Below, in pieces: positions 51,640 through 61,700 of a stretch of DNA of 64,000 nucleotides (positions within the stretch are counted from its first letter, which is position 1; each line of letters opens with the position of its first letter). The translations under genes were made by a program, and so were the position numbers. The notes below the pieces were generated by a model. That model did not search any database and was not told the DNA's origin. It was given only the letters and a program-made list of their open reading frames with translations. The stretch is from Nocardia sp. NBC_00403. GTDB taxonomy: Bacteria; Actinomycetota; Actinomycetes; Mycobacteriales; Mycobacteriaceae. The stretch covers positions 3,162,001 through 3,226,000 of the forward strand of contig NZ_CP107939.1 of the NCBI RefSeq assembly GCF_036046055.1. Direction: 5' to 3'.

Positions 51640-52605
51640 GTGGATCAAGCCAGAGACATCCGACGCAAGGTCACGGTAGATGCAACCGAACTCGCGTATA
51701 CCCGCGCGACCGGACCGTTCTTGTGCATCGGATGCAGGGCTTCGATGATCCCGGTTGCAGTGGGTTCGACGAAGGTCATGCCGCACTTCCGCGTACAGCC
51801 CAATCACGAACCCACCTGCAATGTGGCTGGCCGCCCCGTTCCGATCGCGCCAGCAGATTCCCTGGAGGACGCTCAAATCGAGCGCCTCGGCGGGGTCGCC
51901 ATCGCCTACAAACTGATTCGGCCGACGGTTCACGAAGAAGTTGATCCTGACTCGGACACCGAACCTCAGCAGCGATCGACCCGCTCTACCTCCGGCTCAT
52001 CGGACTCCGAGACCGGTACCGGATACCGGGAGACTGCCGCCTCAACGATCCGCCCGTTCTGCCGGACCTACATCGAGCACCCGAACCTCCGAACGCGCCT
52101 GCGGATCGCGATCCCCGAGATCGAGGCGGACTACTACCAGTTCGCCTTCAAGAGGCTGGAACACGACAAGATCGTGGCCCACCCACTCCGCCGGATCTTC
52201 TACGCACAGGTGGCATGGAGCATCAAACCGAAATTCACTGCCGATACCGCCGAAATCGCCCTGTACGCCGGCGAGCGCGATCCCGAGCGACCCGCGCGAG
52301 TTCTCCGCGGATACCGGGTTGTCATCGACTGGTCGAACTGGAATCCGACGACACGGCTGGCCCTCCAGCGGGAAATCGATGCCGCCCATGCCGACGCGCG
52401 CCAGCACACCGGGACAGCCGCGAAGACATGGCTGTTCTTCCTCGGTACACAGGATCCATCCGACGACGCGAACCTGGGGGTCGATCACCACAGTGACTAT
52501 GTGTTCCTCACCGCCGAGATCAACTACCCGAAACCAGCCAAGACCATCCAGCGTCCGGGACGCAACAGGCTCGGACCCTCACCACGACGTCGCCGACCGC
52601 GCTGA
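51640..52605 (+). CDS. CoiA-like zinc-knuckle protein of unknown function
   Basis: 321 residues from GTG 51640, with GGAAGGA five bases upstream. The N-terminus has a probable zinc site: Cys29 and Cys32 in FLCIGC, His49 in PHF and Cys60, the pattern of CoiA-type competence-associated proteins. An acidic low-complexity linker (about 100-130) follows, then a domain with TYIEHPNLRTRLRIAIPEIE, RVVIDWSNWNPTTRLAL and TAAKTWLFFLGTQDPSDDA. No catalytic motif typical of the CoiA nuclease was identified in the C-terminal part. Confidence 0.6.
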   Translation: MDQARDIRRKVTVDATELAYTRATGPFLCIGCRASMIPVAVGSTKVMPHFRVQPNHEPTCNVAGRPVPIAPADSLEDAQIERLGGVAIAYKLIRPTVHEEVDPDSDTEPQQRSTRSTSGSSDSETGTGYRETAASTIRPFCRTYIEHPNLRTRLRIAIPEIEADYYQFAFKRLEHDKIVAHPLRRIFYAQVAWSIKPKFTADTAEIALYAGERDPERPARVLRGYRVVIDWSNWNPTTRLALQREIDAAHADARQHTGTAAKTWLFFLGTQDPSDDANLGVDHHSDYVFLTAEINYPKPAKTIQRPGRNRLGPSPRRRRPR

Positions 52606-52664
52606 AACGGATCCACGCGGTTCATTCCTCCGCATCTTCACCGGCTGAATGCTCCCTGCTCGAA

Positions 52665-52856
52665 ATGGCCCTCGACATCGACCCGCACAACGAAGATGTC
52701 TTTCGCGATTTGATGAAACTCCAAGCCCGTCATGAACAAATTCACGCCATCGACAGCACCCTCGAAATACTCACCCGTCGACTGAAAGAACTCGACGAAC
52801 AACCAAGCGATGAAACACTTGCACTCGTCCGCACCTTCCACGAAAACGCATCCTGA
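52665..52856 (+). pseudogene. C-terminal fragment of a BTAD-domain regulator
   Basis: 63 residues, MALDIDPHNEDVFRDLMKLQ, then QIHAIDSTLEILTRRLKELD and PSDETLALVRTF. This is the end of the bacterial transcriptional activator domain found in SARP or LysM-BTAD proteins. The frame is open a little upstream (ECSLLE), but the rest of the protein is absent. Confidence 0.6.
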
Positions 52857-53665
52857 CAACAGCGCGGTCCCAGGAGCTGACAATCGAGTCGCCTACTTGT
52901 GGAAGCAGCTCGCTGCACCCCCCATCTCGCTGCGGAAAGCGAATGCCCCGACTGCCCGGTGCTCTCGCGCACTTCAGGGGAAACCACAACGCGACGGAAG
53001 TGCGTTCTCTGTCCCCGGGATATCGATAGTTGTTGCCTCTTGTGTGTGCAACTAAACTGATTGCTAATCGTCGCCGTGCGATTGTCCGCACGTTCAATTC
53101 GTGGCCGAATTCTATGGCGTCTAGTCCCGATTCGGTCGTGCTGAATATCCGCGAGGTGCAACCCCTGGATTTGCGCATTGCCCGGCCGTTCCCCGCGCTC
53201 TGGTCGGCAGAATCCGGGCTGTTCGTTGGGTAGCGCGATAGGTAGCGCGTTGGGTAGCGCGATTAAGACGCGCTACCCCGTGGGCCGTGTATGCCCCGGT
53301 TGTGGCCGTGTTTCGCCGCTTGGAACCGCCCAGGGTCCTACCACCCGGTAGGAACAAACACACATGCGGCCAGGTGGGGTCCGGTCCCCTCGTCGGGTCC
53401 TGCATGCCCGGCCCTCTCCGTACCTCTCTCCGTATTCGATTTATCTCCCCTTCTCTATGCGCTGGCGAGGGCGTGCAGGTGCAGGTTCACCGGCCCGGAA
53501 AGGGCAAGGTCGGATGCCATCGGTGCGCTGGTGGAGGGTACCGAACAGAACCTAACCGAGGCTAAGTCCGGCTGAGTCTGGGGGCAACGGCGGCGCGAAT
53601 CGGTTGCTCGAAGCCCTGGCCACACCTGGCCGTAAACCCCGAGAATGACCAGTCTGCGGGGCCGG
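52857..53665. other. Gene-poor region with iteron-like repeats
   Basis: About 800 bp without a supported gene. It contains the short direct repeats listed separately and several hairpin-capable stretches. It could hold regulatory or replication-type signals. Confidence 0.4.
53229..53278. repeat. Three 12-bp direct repeats plus an inverted copy
   Basis: GGTAGCGCG occurs at 53229-53237, 53241-53249 and 53253-53261, with 12-bp spacing. CGCGCTACC at 53269-53277 is its inverse; the last two form a 10-bp stem with loop ATTAAGA. The regular spacing suggests a protein-binding array. Confidence 0.75.
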
Positions 53666-56410
53666 TCAGAACAGGTCATCCCAGGTCCATTCGGGGGAGC
53701 CGGTGCCATCGGTCTCCCGTCCGAACCGGAAGTCCTCCGGATTTGCGATGTTTCCCAGAAAGAGATCAAAGCTCCCGACTGCGGGCAGGCGGGCATTCAG
53801 CTTCTGCGTTTGGTCGGTCCACTTCCCATCCCGTAACTCCTGCACCAGCTCTACGGGGTCGATTAGTGCATTGGGAGGGGTATCGGACACGGCCCGCTCG
53901 GCCAGTGCTCGTGCCTGGTCGGTCAACCCCCGCTCCCGCAAAAACTTCAGCAGCCACCCGATGCCGATTGCGTCGAAGAGATCAACGACAGCTACGGCGC
54001 GCTCGGCCATCGCCTGCGCCTGGTCGGTCCACCCACCATCCAGTAGCGCCTCTAGCATTTGCAAGACACCAAATGAGTCGTCGAGATCTGCCTCAGAGAC
54101 GGCGTGCTCGACCGGGATTCGAGCCAGGTCCGTCAACCCCTGCGCTCGCAAAACCTCCAGCAGCCATGCGAGAACAGCTGGGTTGTAGAGATAGACGGTA
54201 TTAGAGACCGCGTGGTCGAATAATTCTTGCGCCTTGTCAGTCCATTCTCCCTCATCCAGCTCGTACAGCAGCGCCTCAGTGCCGACCGGAGCATCGGGGC
54301 CGTGGAAAATGTCGGGGGACAAGGCTCGCTCGACCAACTCTCTTGCCTGGTCAGTCCACCCGCCTTCCCTCAGCCCCTTCAGCAGTTCAGCGGCTGATTC
54401 CGCACCGTCGAAGGAAGCGACGGCGGGCACAGCGCACTCGACCAATTCCCGTTCCTGGTCGGTCCATCCGCCCTCCCGCAGCTCCGTCAACAGACGCCCG
54501 ACCCAGAACGGGTTGCCACGAAGAACGACAGCAGATACTGCGCGCTCGACCAGTTCCCGTTCCTGGTCGGTCCATCCGCCCTCCCGCAGCTCCGTCAACA
54601 ACTCCGCAATGCTGTACGGGCGGTTGTAGAGATCGGCGACGGACACAGCGCGCTCAGCTAGCACTCTTGCCTGGTCAGTCCACCCGCCCTCCCGCAGCTC
54701 CTTCAGCAGCTCCGCGATCTCTGCTGGGTCGCTAGTGACGACAGTGGGTGCAGCTCGCTCGGCAAGTACCCGCGCCTGATCCGCCCTTCCCCCCTTCCGC
54801 AGCTGCTTCAAGAGCGCACCAACCTCAGGCGTGTTGGTCTCATCCGAATTGATGTGGTTGATGACCCAGTCTGTCGGGCGTTCGTCACGAGGATGCACAA
54901 CCCGCAGCAGATCAATCAATTCAGCAGCGGCGGTGACGTTCCCAGTACGGGCGGCCTCAACCCACAGTTGGGCGGCGTCACGGTAGAGGCCACGGCAGCG
55001 TGCGGCGCGGCCGAGGACGGCGCGGTCGCCGGGGTGGGCATACTCGGTGAGAGCCTCCCAGAATTCGATCGGTGGGATGATCTGCGCACGCTCTGTGCGG
55101 CGGCCGTGCTGGTCGAGGTAGTCGGCCAGCTGGTACACCGGCCCATTGGCCGTATTCGCGCCTGCGGACGGGCTTGCCTGGGATCGGGTTCTATGGGAGC
55201 GCGTGGGTGCGGCAGCGACTCGGGCCAGTGGCCCGTCGGCACCTTTGCAGGGGCGTGCGGTCTCGGCCAGCGCCTGTTCGAGCCAATCAGGCCTTGCGGC
55301 AACAGCGTTCCATTGATCAGGGATGTAGGAATGGGTGGCGGCGGCCAACAACCCGTGCGGAATGGCGTTGCGGTGACCCATGTGCCGGGCGTCCATCGCG
55401 ATCTGCACGATCGCTTTCGCAACGGCGGAGAGCTCATGCTCGTAGCGGTGCAGCAGCTCCGGCCCGCCGGCCAGATACTGGGTGATGCGTCCGTGCTCAG
55501 CCCGGGCACTCGCAACGGCAAATCGCGGATCTGTCTCGGCGGCTGAGGCCAGTGTCTCCGGGTCGGCGTCGGTGAACGAAACGGGGACCTCGAGGATCGT
55601 GGCGCTGTTCGCAAGCAGGTCTCGTACCTGCGAGGCGTGTGGGCTGCGCAGCTCGGTGTAGTACTCCCTCCAGAGGGTGCCGACGATCAGGACTGGGGCG
55701 CGGGCCGGGTCGCGCAGCAGTTCCCGCAGCGCGACCGCGGCCTTCTCGTCTCCGCCGCGTCCGTCTCCGCCGAGGTATTCCTGGGACTCGTTGAGCCACA
55801 AAACAGTCCGTGGTCGCACTCGCCCGAGATTCTCATGCAGCGCGGTGCGCCTGTCCGGGCTGGTCGGATGCCACAGCCGCCACCCACCTCGCTCCCGCAG
55901 CGGCGACAACGCCTCCCATAGGGCGCGAGTCTTGCCGGTGGAGGAATCCCCCAGCAGCAACACGAACCTGCTGTGCCCCTCTCCGACCGCGGTAACGATC
56001 TCCGCCAAGGCGATGTCGTGAGAACGCGGTACGTAGGGTGTCAGCGTTCCGTCGTCGTGCCAGGGTCGACTGATGGTGATGGGCTTGTGCACGCCTAGTT
56101 CGATCGGGTCCAGTTGCTCGGTGAGTGGCTCTCCAACTTCGTCCTGGCTCGCACGCTGGTAGGCATGCTCCCATGCCGCCAGCTCCTGACTGGTCACCTG
56201 GCAGGCTGTAAGGATCGGTTCGACGGTATCCCACCGGGGCAGGTGGGTGACACCGCTCAGGATGTTGCTCAGCGTCGACTTGCCCAACTCGACACCGACG
56301 TCGTTCACCAGGGCGACGATCCGGTTCTGGCTCAAGTGCTTGCTCTTGAACAACGCACGCAGCGCCGTGCGTAGATCTTGCGGTGTTATCACCGCGTCGA
56401 TGTCGGTCAC
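53666..56410 (-). CDS. HTH/P-loop STAND-like protein with 36-residue repeats
   Basis: 914 residues from GTG 56410. Residues about 10-70 are a helix-turn-helix region (LSQNRIVALVNDVGVELGKS, TLSNILSGVTHLP). The P-loop is LLLGDSSTGKTRALWE (Gly154 to Lys160), with TVLWLNESQEYLGG as Walker B-like. From about residue 535, around ten 36-residue units of the type ELLTELREGGWTDQERELVE run to about 870, giving a helical solenoid. The last 40 residues end SPEWTWDDLF. A DNA-binding ATPase with a repeat sensor is the natural reading. The repeat family was not recognised. Confidence 0.8.
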   Translation of the reverse strand: MTDIDAVITPQDLRTALRALFKSKHLSQNRIVALVNDVGVELGKSTLSNILSGVTHLPRWDTVEPILTACQVTSQELAAWEHAYQRASQDEVGEPLTEQLDPIELGVHKPITISRPWHDDGTLTPYVPRSHDIALAEIVTAVGEGHSRFVLLLGDSSTGKTRALWEALSPLRERGGWRLWHPTSPDRRTALHENLGRVRPRTVLWLNESQEYLGGDGRGGDEKAAVALRELLRDPARAPVLIVGTLWREYYTELRSPHASQVRDLLANSATILEVPVSFTDADPETLASAAETDPRFAVASARAEHGRITQYLAGGPELLHRYEHELSAVAKAIVQIAMDARHMGHRNAIPHGLLAAATHSYIPDQWNAVAARPDWLEQALAETARPCKGADGPLARVAAAPTRSHRTRSQASPSAGANTANGPVYQLADYLDQHGRRTERAQIIPPIEFWEALTEYAHPGDRAVLGRAARCRGLYRDAAQLWVEAARTGNVTAAAELIDLLRVVHPRDERPTDWVINHINSDETNTPEVGALLKQLRKGGRADQARVLAERAAPTVVTSDPAEIAELLKELREGGWTDQARVLAERAVSVADLYNRPYSIAELLTELREGGWTDQERELVERAVSAVVLRGNPFWVGRLLTELREGGWTDQERELVECAVPAVASFDGAESAAELLKGLREGGWTDQARELVERALSPDIFHGPDAPVGTEALLYELDEGEWTDKAQELFDHAVSNTVYLYNPAVLAWLLEVLRAQGLTDLARIPVEHAVSEADLDDSFGVLQMLEALLDGGWTDQAQAMAERAVAVVDLFDAIGIGWLLKFLRERGLTDQARALAERAVSDTPPNALIDPVELVQELRDGKWTDQTQKLNARLPAVGSFDLFLGNIANPEDFRFGRETDGTGSPEWTWDDLF
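53850..54800 (-). repeat. 108-bp tandem repeats within the STAND-like gene
   Basis: Units 108 bp apart share GGTCGGTCCATCCGCCCTCC and neighbouring bases; the copies at about 54451 and 54559 are nearly identical over 40 bp. Outer copies have diverged, so the array seems to grow from the middle. Confidence 0.75.
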
Positions 56411-56620
56411 CGATCTTCTGCCTCATGTGGTTCGTATTGTCTCGTTATGAGTTGCGCCAAGCCAACAGTATTGCCGCGCCAGCGAATTCGCGGAACGCGT
56501 TGCGTGAGCAGAATGCCATCGATCCGCCACGGGAATGGTCGTCCGGATGGCTGCACGGCGGGTGATCACCATCGAGTGCCAGCTGATGTCTGCCGGAGGG
56601 TCCGGGTGCCGTGGAAACTG

Positions 56621-56770
56621 TCACCGGTCACACTTGCGGTCACGAAGCTCGCGCACCGCGTCCAGCAACTGAACACACGCACGGACCAGTTCGGTCAGGG
56701 CGGCAGTGACATGGGAGGCGGCCTGGAGGAGGAGAACGAACGCGCCGATCCAGGCGAGGATCTGTGTCAT
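56621..56770 (-). CDS. Possible 49-residue membrane protein
   Basis: ATG 56770 opens MTQILAWIGAFVLLLQAASH, then VTAALTELVRACVQLLDAV and a basic end. It has one clear membrane helix followed by an amphipathic helix. No ribosome site was seen, so it is listed with low confidence. Confidence 0.35.
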   Translation of the reverse strand: MTQILAWIGAFVLLLQAASHVTAALTELVRACVQLLDAVRELRDRKCDR

Positions 56771-56990
56771 AGCGACGACGATCGACGCGCGACTGGTTCC
56801 ACCGCACCACCGTTTAGCGACCGAACACCGCACCTGCCATGAACGGGAAAGGGATGCGATCGAATCTGGCGGAACCGAACACAACCGAACAATCCGCCCG
56901 GGCGGTGAGGGTGAGTGAATGATGTTGCCTGCTCTTTGCGATGGTCGCTGCTCGCTTGCTTCGTCGGCCGTCGAGTCTAGAGTCGTTCGG

Positions 56991-58058
56991 GTGACCGATT
57001 CGAACGGTACTGAACGTCTCGGTGTGTACGGCGTTGGACTCCAAATCGCCAAGCTGGGCTGGATCTTTCGCATCCAGTCCGAATCTGACTTCGGTGTGGA
57101 TGCGCATGTAGAGATCGTCGCGGATGGGCGGGCCACAGGGAGACTGATTGCGCTGCAGATCAAGTCAGGCCCTGCCTACTTCAGGGAACAGGCACGTGGC
57201 GGCGGGTGGGTAGTGCGGGGCAAGAAGCGAAACATGGTGTACTGGCGTGACCATCAACTGCCAGTGCTACTTGTCCTTCATGACGCCGGCACTGGATGCA
57301 CGTATTGGACCCACATCAATCCGAGCGGTGAACCGGTCGATCATCAATTTACCCCCAACGGATTCAAAGTCGTTGTGCAAGAGACACATCGGCTCGACGA
57401 AGACTCAAGAGATCTCATCTCGTCGATCGCCGAGCGCTGGGTTCCTCGTCGAAACTCCGAGTGGTCCTGGTTGCATGACCGGCTGACAGGTGAGAACGCG
57501 GCTGGCGGTTTGCTCTCACCGCCGGATGCACTTTGGGATGCATTCGTGACTCGGGTCGCCGGGCGAGCCTCATTGTCGGCTCCCCAGCTCCGCCAGTCAG
57601 TGCTGGTCTACAACTTGCCGTTGATCGGGGGATCACGGGCAGCGAAGGCTAGTAGTTCGCCCATGCCAACAAGAATCCCGCTCGAAGAGCTACGAACCAG
57701 TTGGGCGATACAACCGGACACCACAGTGTTCGTCTGCGAGAACTTGGTGGTGATCGACAGCGCTGTGCGCGCGCTCGGGGAGGAGTGCATGCCGCTCGTG
57801 CACCTCGGCGGCTACCCAAACTTGGCGGTGGAGTACCTGCTGTTGGCGCTGGGGCTTTGTGGAGCGAAGCTGCGAGTCCATACAGACCACGACTCGCACG
57901 GGGCTGGTATCACGCGGCTGCTGTTTCATAGGTTGATCGAATACGAGTTGTGGTGTCCCAATCCGTCAGCCGATCAACTTGCTGAGGTTGCGCCTTCGAT
58001 TCGTCGAACTGTAGAAGAGGATTGTCTGCCGTACATGCTGCACGACCTGCGCCGCTAG
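56991..58058 (+). CDS. DUF4365-DUF2399 fusion (nuclease-like plus TOPRIM)
   Basis: 355 residues from GTG 56991 (VTDSNGTERLGVYGVGLQIA). Residues about 15-160 follow DUF4365, a PD-(D/E)XK-like fold: FGVDAHVEI with Asp37 and Glu41, then LIALQIKSGPAYF with Gln56 and Lys58. Residues about 235-320 follow DUF2399, the TOPRIM-like domain of Wadjet JetD: VFVCENLVVIDSA with Glu250, PLVHLGGYPN, then RVHTDHDSHGAGI with Asp299 and Asp301. JetD normally has DUF3322 in front and JetA-C beside it; here neither is present. Both metal sites look intact. It may be a stand-alone two-nuclease defence protein (inference). Confidence 0.8.
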   Translation: MTDSNGTERLGVYGVGLQIAKLGWIFRIQSESDFGVDAHVEIVADGRATGRLIALQIKSGPAYFREQARGGGWVVRGKKRNMVYWRDHQLPVLLVLHDAGTGCTYWTHINPSGEPVDHQFTPNGFKVVVQETHRLDEDSRDLISSIAERWVPRRNSEWSWLHDRLTGENAAGGLLSPPDALWDAFVTRVAGRASLSAPQLRQSVLVYNLPLIGGSRAAKASSSPMPTRIPLEELRTSWAIQPDTTVFVCENLVVIDSAVRALGEECMPLVHLGGYPNLAVEYLLLALGLCGAKLRVHTDHDSHGAGITRLLFHRLIEYELWCPNPSADQLAEVAPSIRRTVEEDCLPYMLHDLRR

Positions 58059-58414
58059 GACAACGGGGATCCGGGGCAATGTGGTTGTGAATCGATTCCT
58101 GCGGTCTAGGCGTGCCGCACCGCACCTAACTACGTTGATCCCTAACCCAGGTCGCGGGCACCGCGCCCGACGTTGAAATGTTGACGCAAAGCGGGAGTCT
58201 CCTAATGGCTACGGGTCGACGACCCGATCTATGCGGACGGCAAAATCGCTGGTCGCGACAGGGGGTTTGGCATCAAATTTGGCATCACGACAGGGCGTGA
58301 CTGATCGGGAATGGTAGGACCACGTGGACACTACGGACGAATGATCTGCCGCTGACCTGTACGGACAGGACGTGGCGATACCGCGCGCTACGTCCGGAAC
58401 TGTTTCCCGTTGGC
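58059..58414. other. Intergenic region, nothing recognised
   Basis: About 355 bp with no supported gene. Confidence 0.4.
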
Positions 58415-58681
58415 TCATAACCCAGCGATCTTCGAGGCGGCGGAGCTGGTACGTCGCGGTCGGTATGCCGGGGGTACGGCGGTCCAGCGGTGATAAGCGC
58501 GGCTGAAGGAGGCTGCGTCATGGTAGCCGAGTCGGCCTGCGATGTCGCCGAGGGTGATGCCGTCGACGCGCAGAATGACGCTGAGCGAATCCAACGTCAA
58601 CTCGGCCTGCCGTCCAAGTCGGTACTGGCAGTGGTGGCTACGGAGAGCTCTGGCGGGCTTGCCCAGAGACGACAAGGTCAC
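58415..58681 (-). pseudogene. AraC-type helix-turn-helix C-terminal fragment
   Basis: The minus-strand frame ends GITLGDIAGRLGYHDAASF, SRAYHRWTAVPPAYRPRR, the second helix-turn-helix of an AraC/XylS regulator. The preceding ~45 residues are poor in motifs and the sensor domain is missing. It lies just beyond the relaxase stop. Confidence 0.55.
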
Positions 58682-58729
58682 GCCGATCGTCCCAACTTCG
58701 CCGGAGCTCGGGAGGAATATGCAGGGAAG

Positions 58730-61700
58730 TCAGAGTCCCAAGTCGGTGTCCGGCTCCCATGCGATCGGAGCCTCGATGAACTCGAGTGAGCCGTTCTCGT
58801 CGGGATTTGTTTGATGTCGCAGTTGCTGTTCGGCCGCCAGCTGAACTTCGTTGAGCATCCTGCGGCGCTGCTGTTCGGTCCGTAGCTCATCGATTTGCCG
58901 CCGAAAGTCGGCGATTCGAGCACGGGTATCAGCATCGGCGGCAGTGTCCTGTTGGACGGGTCGCTGGGGTGTGCGTTCGGGGTCTGGTGTGGCGAGAAGC
59001 CGGTCCCACCCGTCGGCGGCGCTGGCGTAGAGGGCGGCATCGCGTTGGGCTTTGAGGGCGGTGCTGCGTGCCGATTCTCGGGTGTCGGTGCGGTTCTTTT
59101 GTTCAGTGAGGAGTGCGTCGATGCGGGCCTGGACTTCGCGGCGTGTTCCACGACGGTAGGCGGGTGTGGCTTTGAGATCGCTGCGGGCGGTGTCGAGTTC
59201 GGTTGCCGTGGCTTGAACTGCCTGGACGGCATCGCTGAGTTCCTGCTCAGCGGAGCGGGCGTTGCGGATCGCCTCCTGCGCCGCGTGGTGGCGGCGGACT
59301 TCGCCGTCGTAATCCGCGTCGCTGCCCTGCCGATCGAGGGCGGGGCCGTAGAGGACCGTTTCGTTATCGACGAGTTCGATGCGCAAGTGAACGTCATCGA
59401 TCTGTTGCTGTAGTTGCTCGTCGCTGAGAACGATGAGCGGATTCTGCAATGGCGGGTCGTCTGGCGCCGTGGCTTGTGATTGGGGGGTTGTGTCCTCGTG
59501 CGGATGTGTGTCGATCCAGGCGCTGATGGCTAGGCGTTCTGAGAGGGTGCGGGCAGCGCGCCAATCACGCCGGAGCATGGCACGCACAGTTGCGGGTGGT
59601 TGGGTGGCGGCGATGTGGTCGCAGCGCGCACGAATGTGCTCGGCGGCGTGGTGGTCGGGTATGGCGGGTTCGTCGTTGTCGCGGCATTCACTGCACAGGC
59701 CGTCGTCGCTGCGGCGCGGCAGGCGTGGGGTGGTGTCGATGACTGCCCGGCCGATCCCGCAAGCTACGCACGGTAGTGCGCGAGTAACGCGAACCGCGAA
59801 CCGGTCGTAGTCGGGTTCGATCGGTTTGTCGGCGTCGGGTTCTTCGATCACTTTGCCCCGCATGGTGAATTCCATGGAGGTATCGATGTCGGGTTGTTCG
59901 AGGTGAGTGGGTTCGCGGAGGAGCGCGTCGCAGCGCCAGGCCAGTGCGCTGGCGAGTTGTTCGGGTCGCAGGTTCATGGCGCCGTCGGGTTGGGCGCCGA
60001 GGATCAGTTCATTTGCGGTGGTGAGCAGTTCGCGTGGCGTCCAGCCGGTACCTGTAGCGCGGTCGATGGCGGCGACGAGACGTGGCCACGCCGGGTCGTT
60101 GATCACGCGGTCGCTGATGTCGTCACCGAATAGCGCGTGGAGTTCCGGGGCCCAATCGGGGCGGAGGTTGTGGTGGGCGGTGCTAGTGTCGGCGGCGGAT
60201 GGTTCGAGTTCCAGTCGCGACCACAGGGCGGCGGCGGGCATGTCGTCGGGCAACGGTCGTATCCCGGCGGCGTGGATCAGCAGTGTTTCGATGTCGATTC
60301 CCGATCGGTTGGCGACCTCGATTTTGTCGGCCATGGTCGGCCACCACGGATCTGCAATAACTCGGACTTCGAGTCGTTCGATCACCGGTGCCCATTTGTT
60401 GGCGGGGAGATGGAGGTCGCCGAGCGCGCCAGTGACGCGGACGCCGAGAAGATCTTGGTGTTCGCGTTCGGCCACTGTGTAGCGAGGCGGACCGGTCGGG
60501 CGTAGGTCGCGGTCATCGACGTGTAAGGAGCTGCGCCACAACGCGAGATCAGAGAGCAGGCGCGGGTCCGAGCCGATCAGCGGGCGCGCCCAATGCGGCG
60601 ACGACACGGGAGTCCAGGCCTGCACGTCGGTGCGGATCTGGTCGGCGAGGTCGGCGACGATGCGCGCACGCGCGGAAAGCTGGGTGGAATCGCGCTCAGC
60701 GCGCAGCCCACGAGGTATCCCGGACGCCCACGGCAACGGCCCGCTACCGGTGGAGTGTGCGCCGGAGGGATCCAACCGCCAATCCAGCACAGCGGCAACA
60801 TCATCGGCGGTGTCGAGTTCCCGCGCACTCGCGGCGGCGTGCAAGGCCGCGATCGGGTCGCGACCCGACAGTGCGATCGTCGCCAAATGCTGACGGAGTA
60901 CTGGGTAGGCGGGGCTGTCGGTAAGGTTCGGACGCAACGTTTCCGCGGCGGTGTCGAGCTGCTCGAGACCGTCAGCGCCGAGTGCGTTTTCGGCGGCGAC
61001 CCCGATCGCATCGAGGTAGATATCGAGCGCGCGACCGATACGGTGATGCGGGTCGAGCGCATCTCTCAGCATGGTGTGCGCCGACTTCTGCGCACCGTCG
61101 CGACCGAGAATGCGCAACAGGATCTCCACGGCGGTGCGTGGATATACGGCGGGTTCGGACCAGAACGAGCCTTCGGAACCGTCCAAAGCGGTCGGCACGT
61201 ACGCGTGATTGGCGTGTACTCCGCGGGTGAGTGCGACGTAAAGCTGTTGGCGCGACTCACCTCCGGTGAGCGCGACATGGCACGAGTCGGCGGTGATTCC
61301 TTGCGCGGAATCGATCGTTGTCGCGTAACCCAGACGCACGTGCGCGCTCACATAGTCGGCGGGAATTCGCACCGTGTGCCCGTTGTGGCCGTCGGCGTGG
61401 CGGTGGATGGCGGTGATACTGCGGTCGTCGTGGACGGCGGTGACGGTCCAGGCGTAGCCGTTGCGGACCCAGTCACGCTCGCCCAGGCGTAATCGTGGGT
61501 TGTTGCGGCGAGTGCGAATCAGGTCACCGACCGAGGCCGCAAGTCTGTCGGCGAGTACACATTCCGCGCCAACCTCACCGCCGTCGCGGGCGATGCGGTC
61601 GGCGCGGGCGCGGGCGTTGAGCTCGGTCACGACGTCGTGGGTCGCGGCCAACATGATGGTGTCGCGGCCGGCGAGGTGGTCGGTTAGCCACGCGGTGAAG

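Noticed and set aside
53121..53405. 94-codon minus-strand frame over the GGTAGCGCG repeats
   Set aside because: The repetitive ATQR/ATYR translation follows from the DNA repeats; no start signal.
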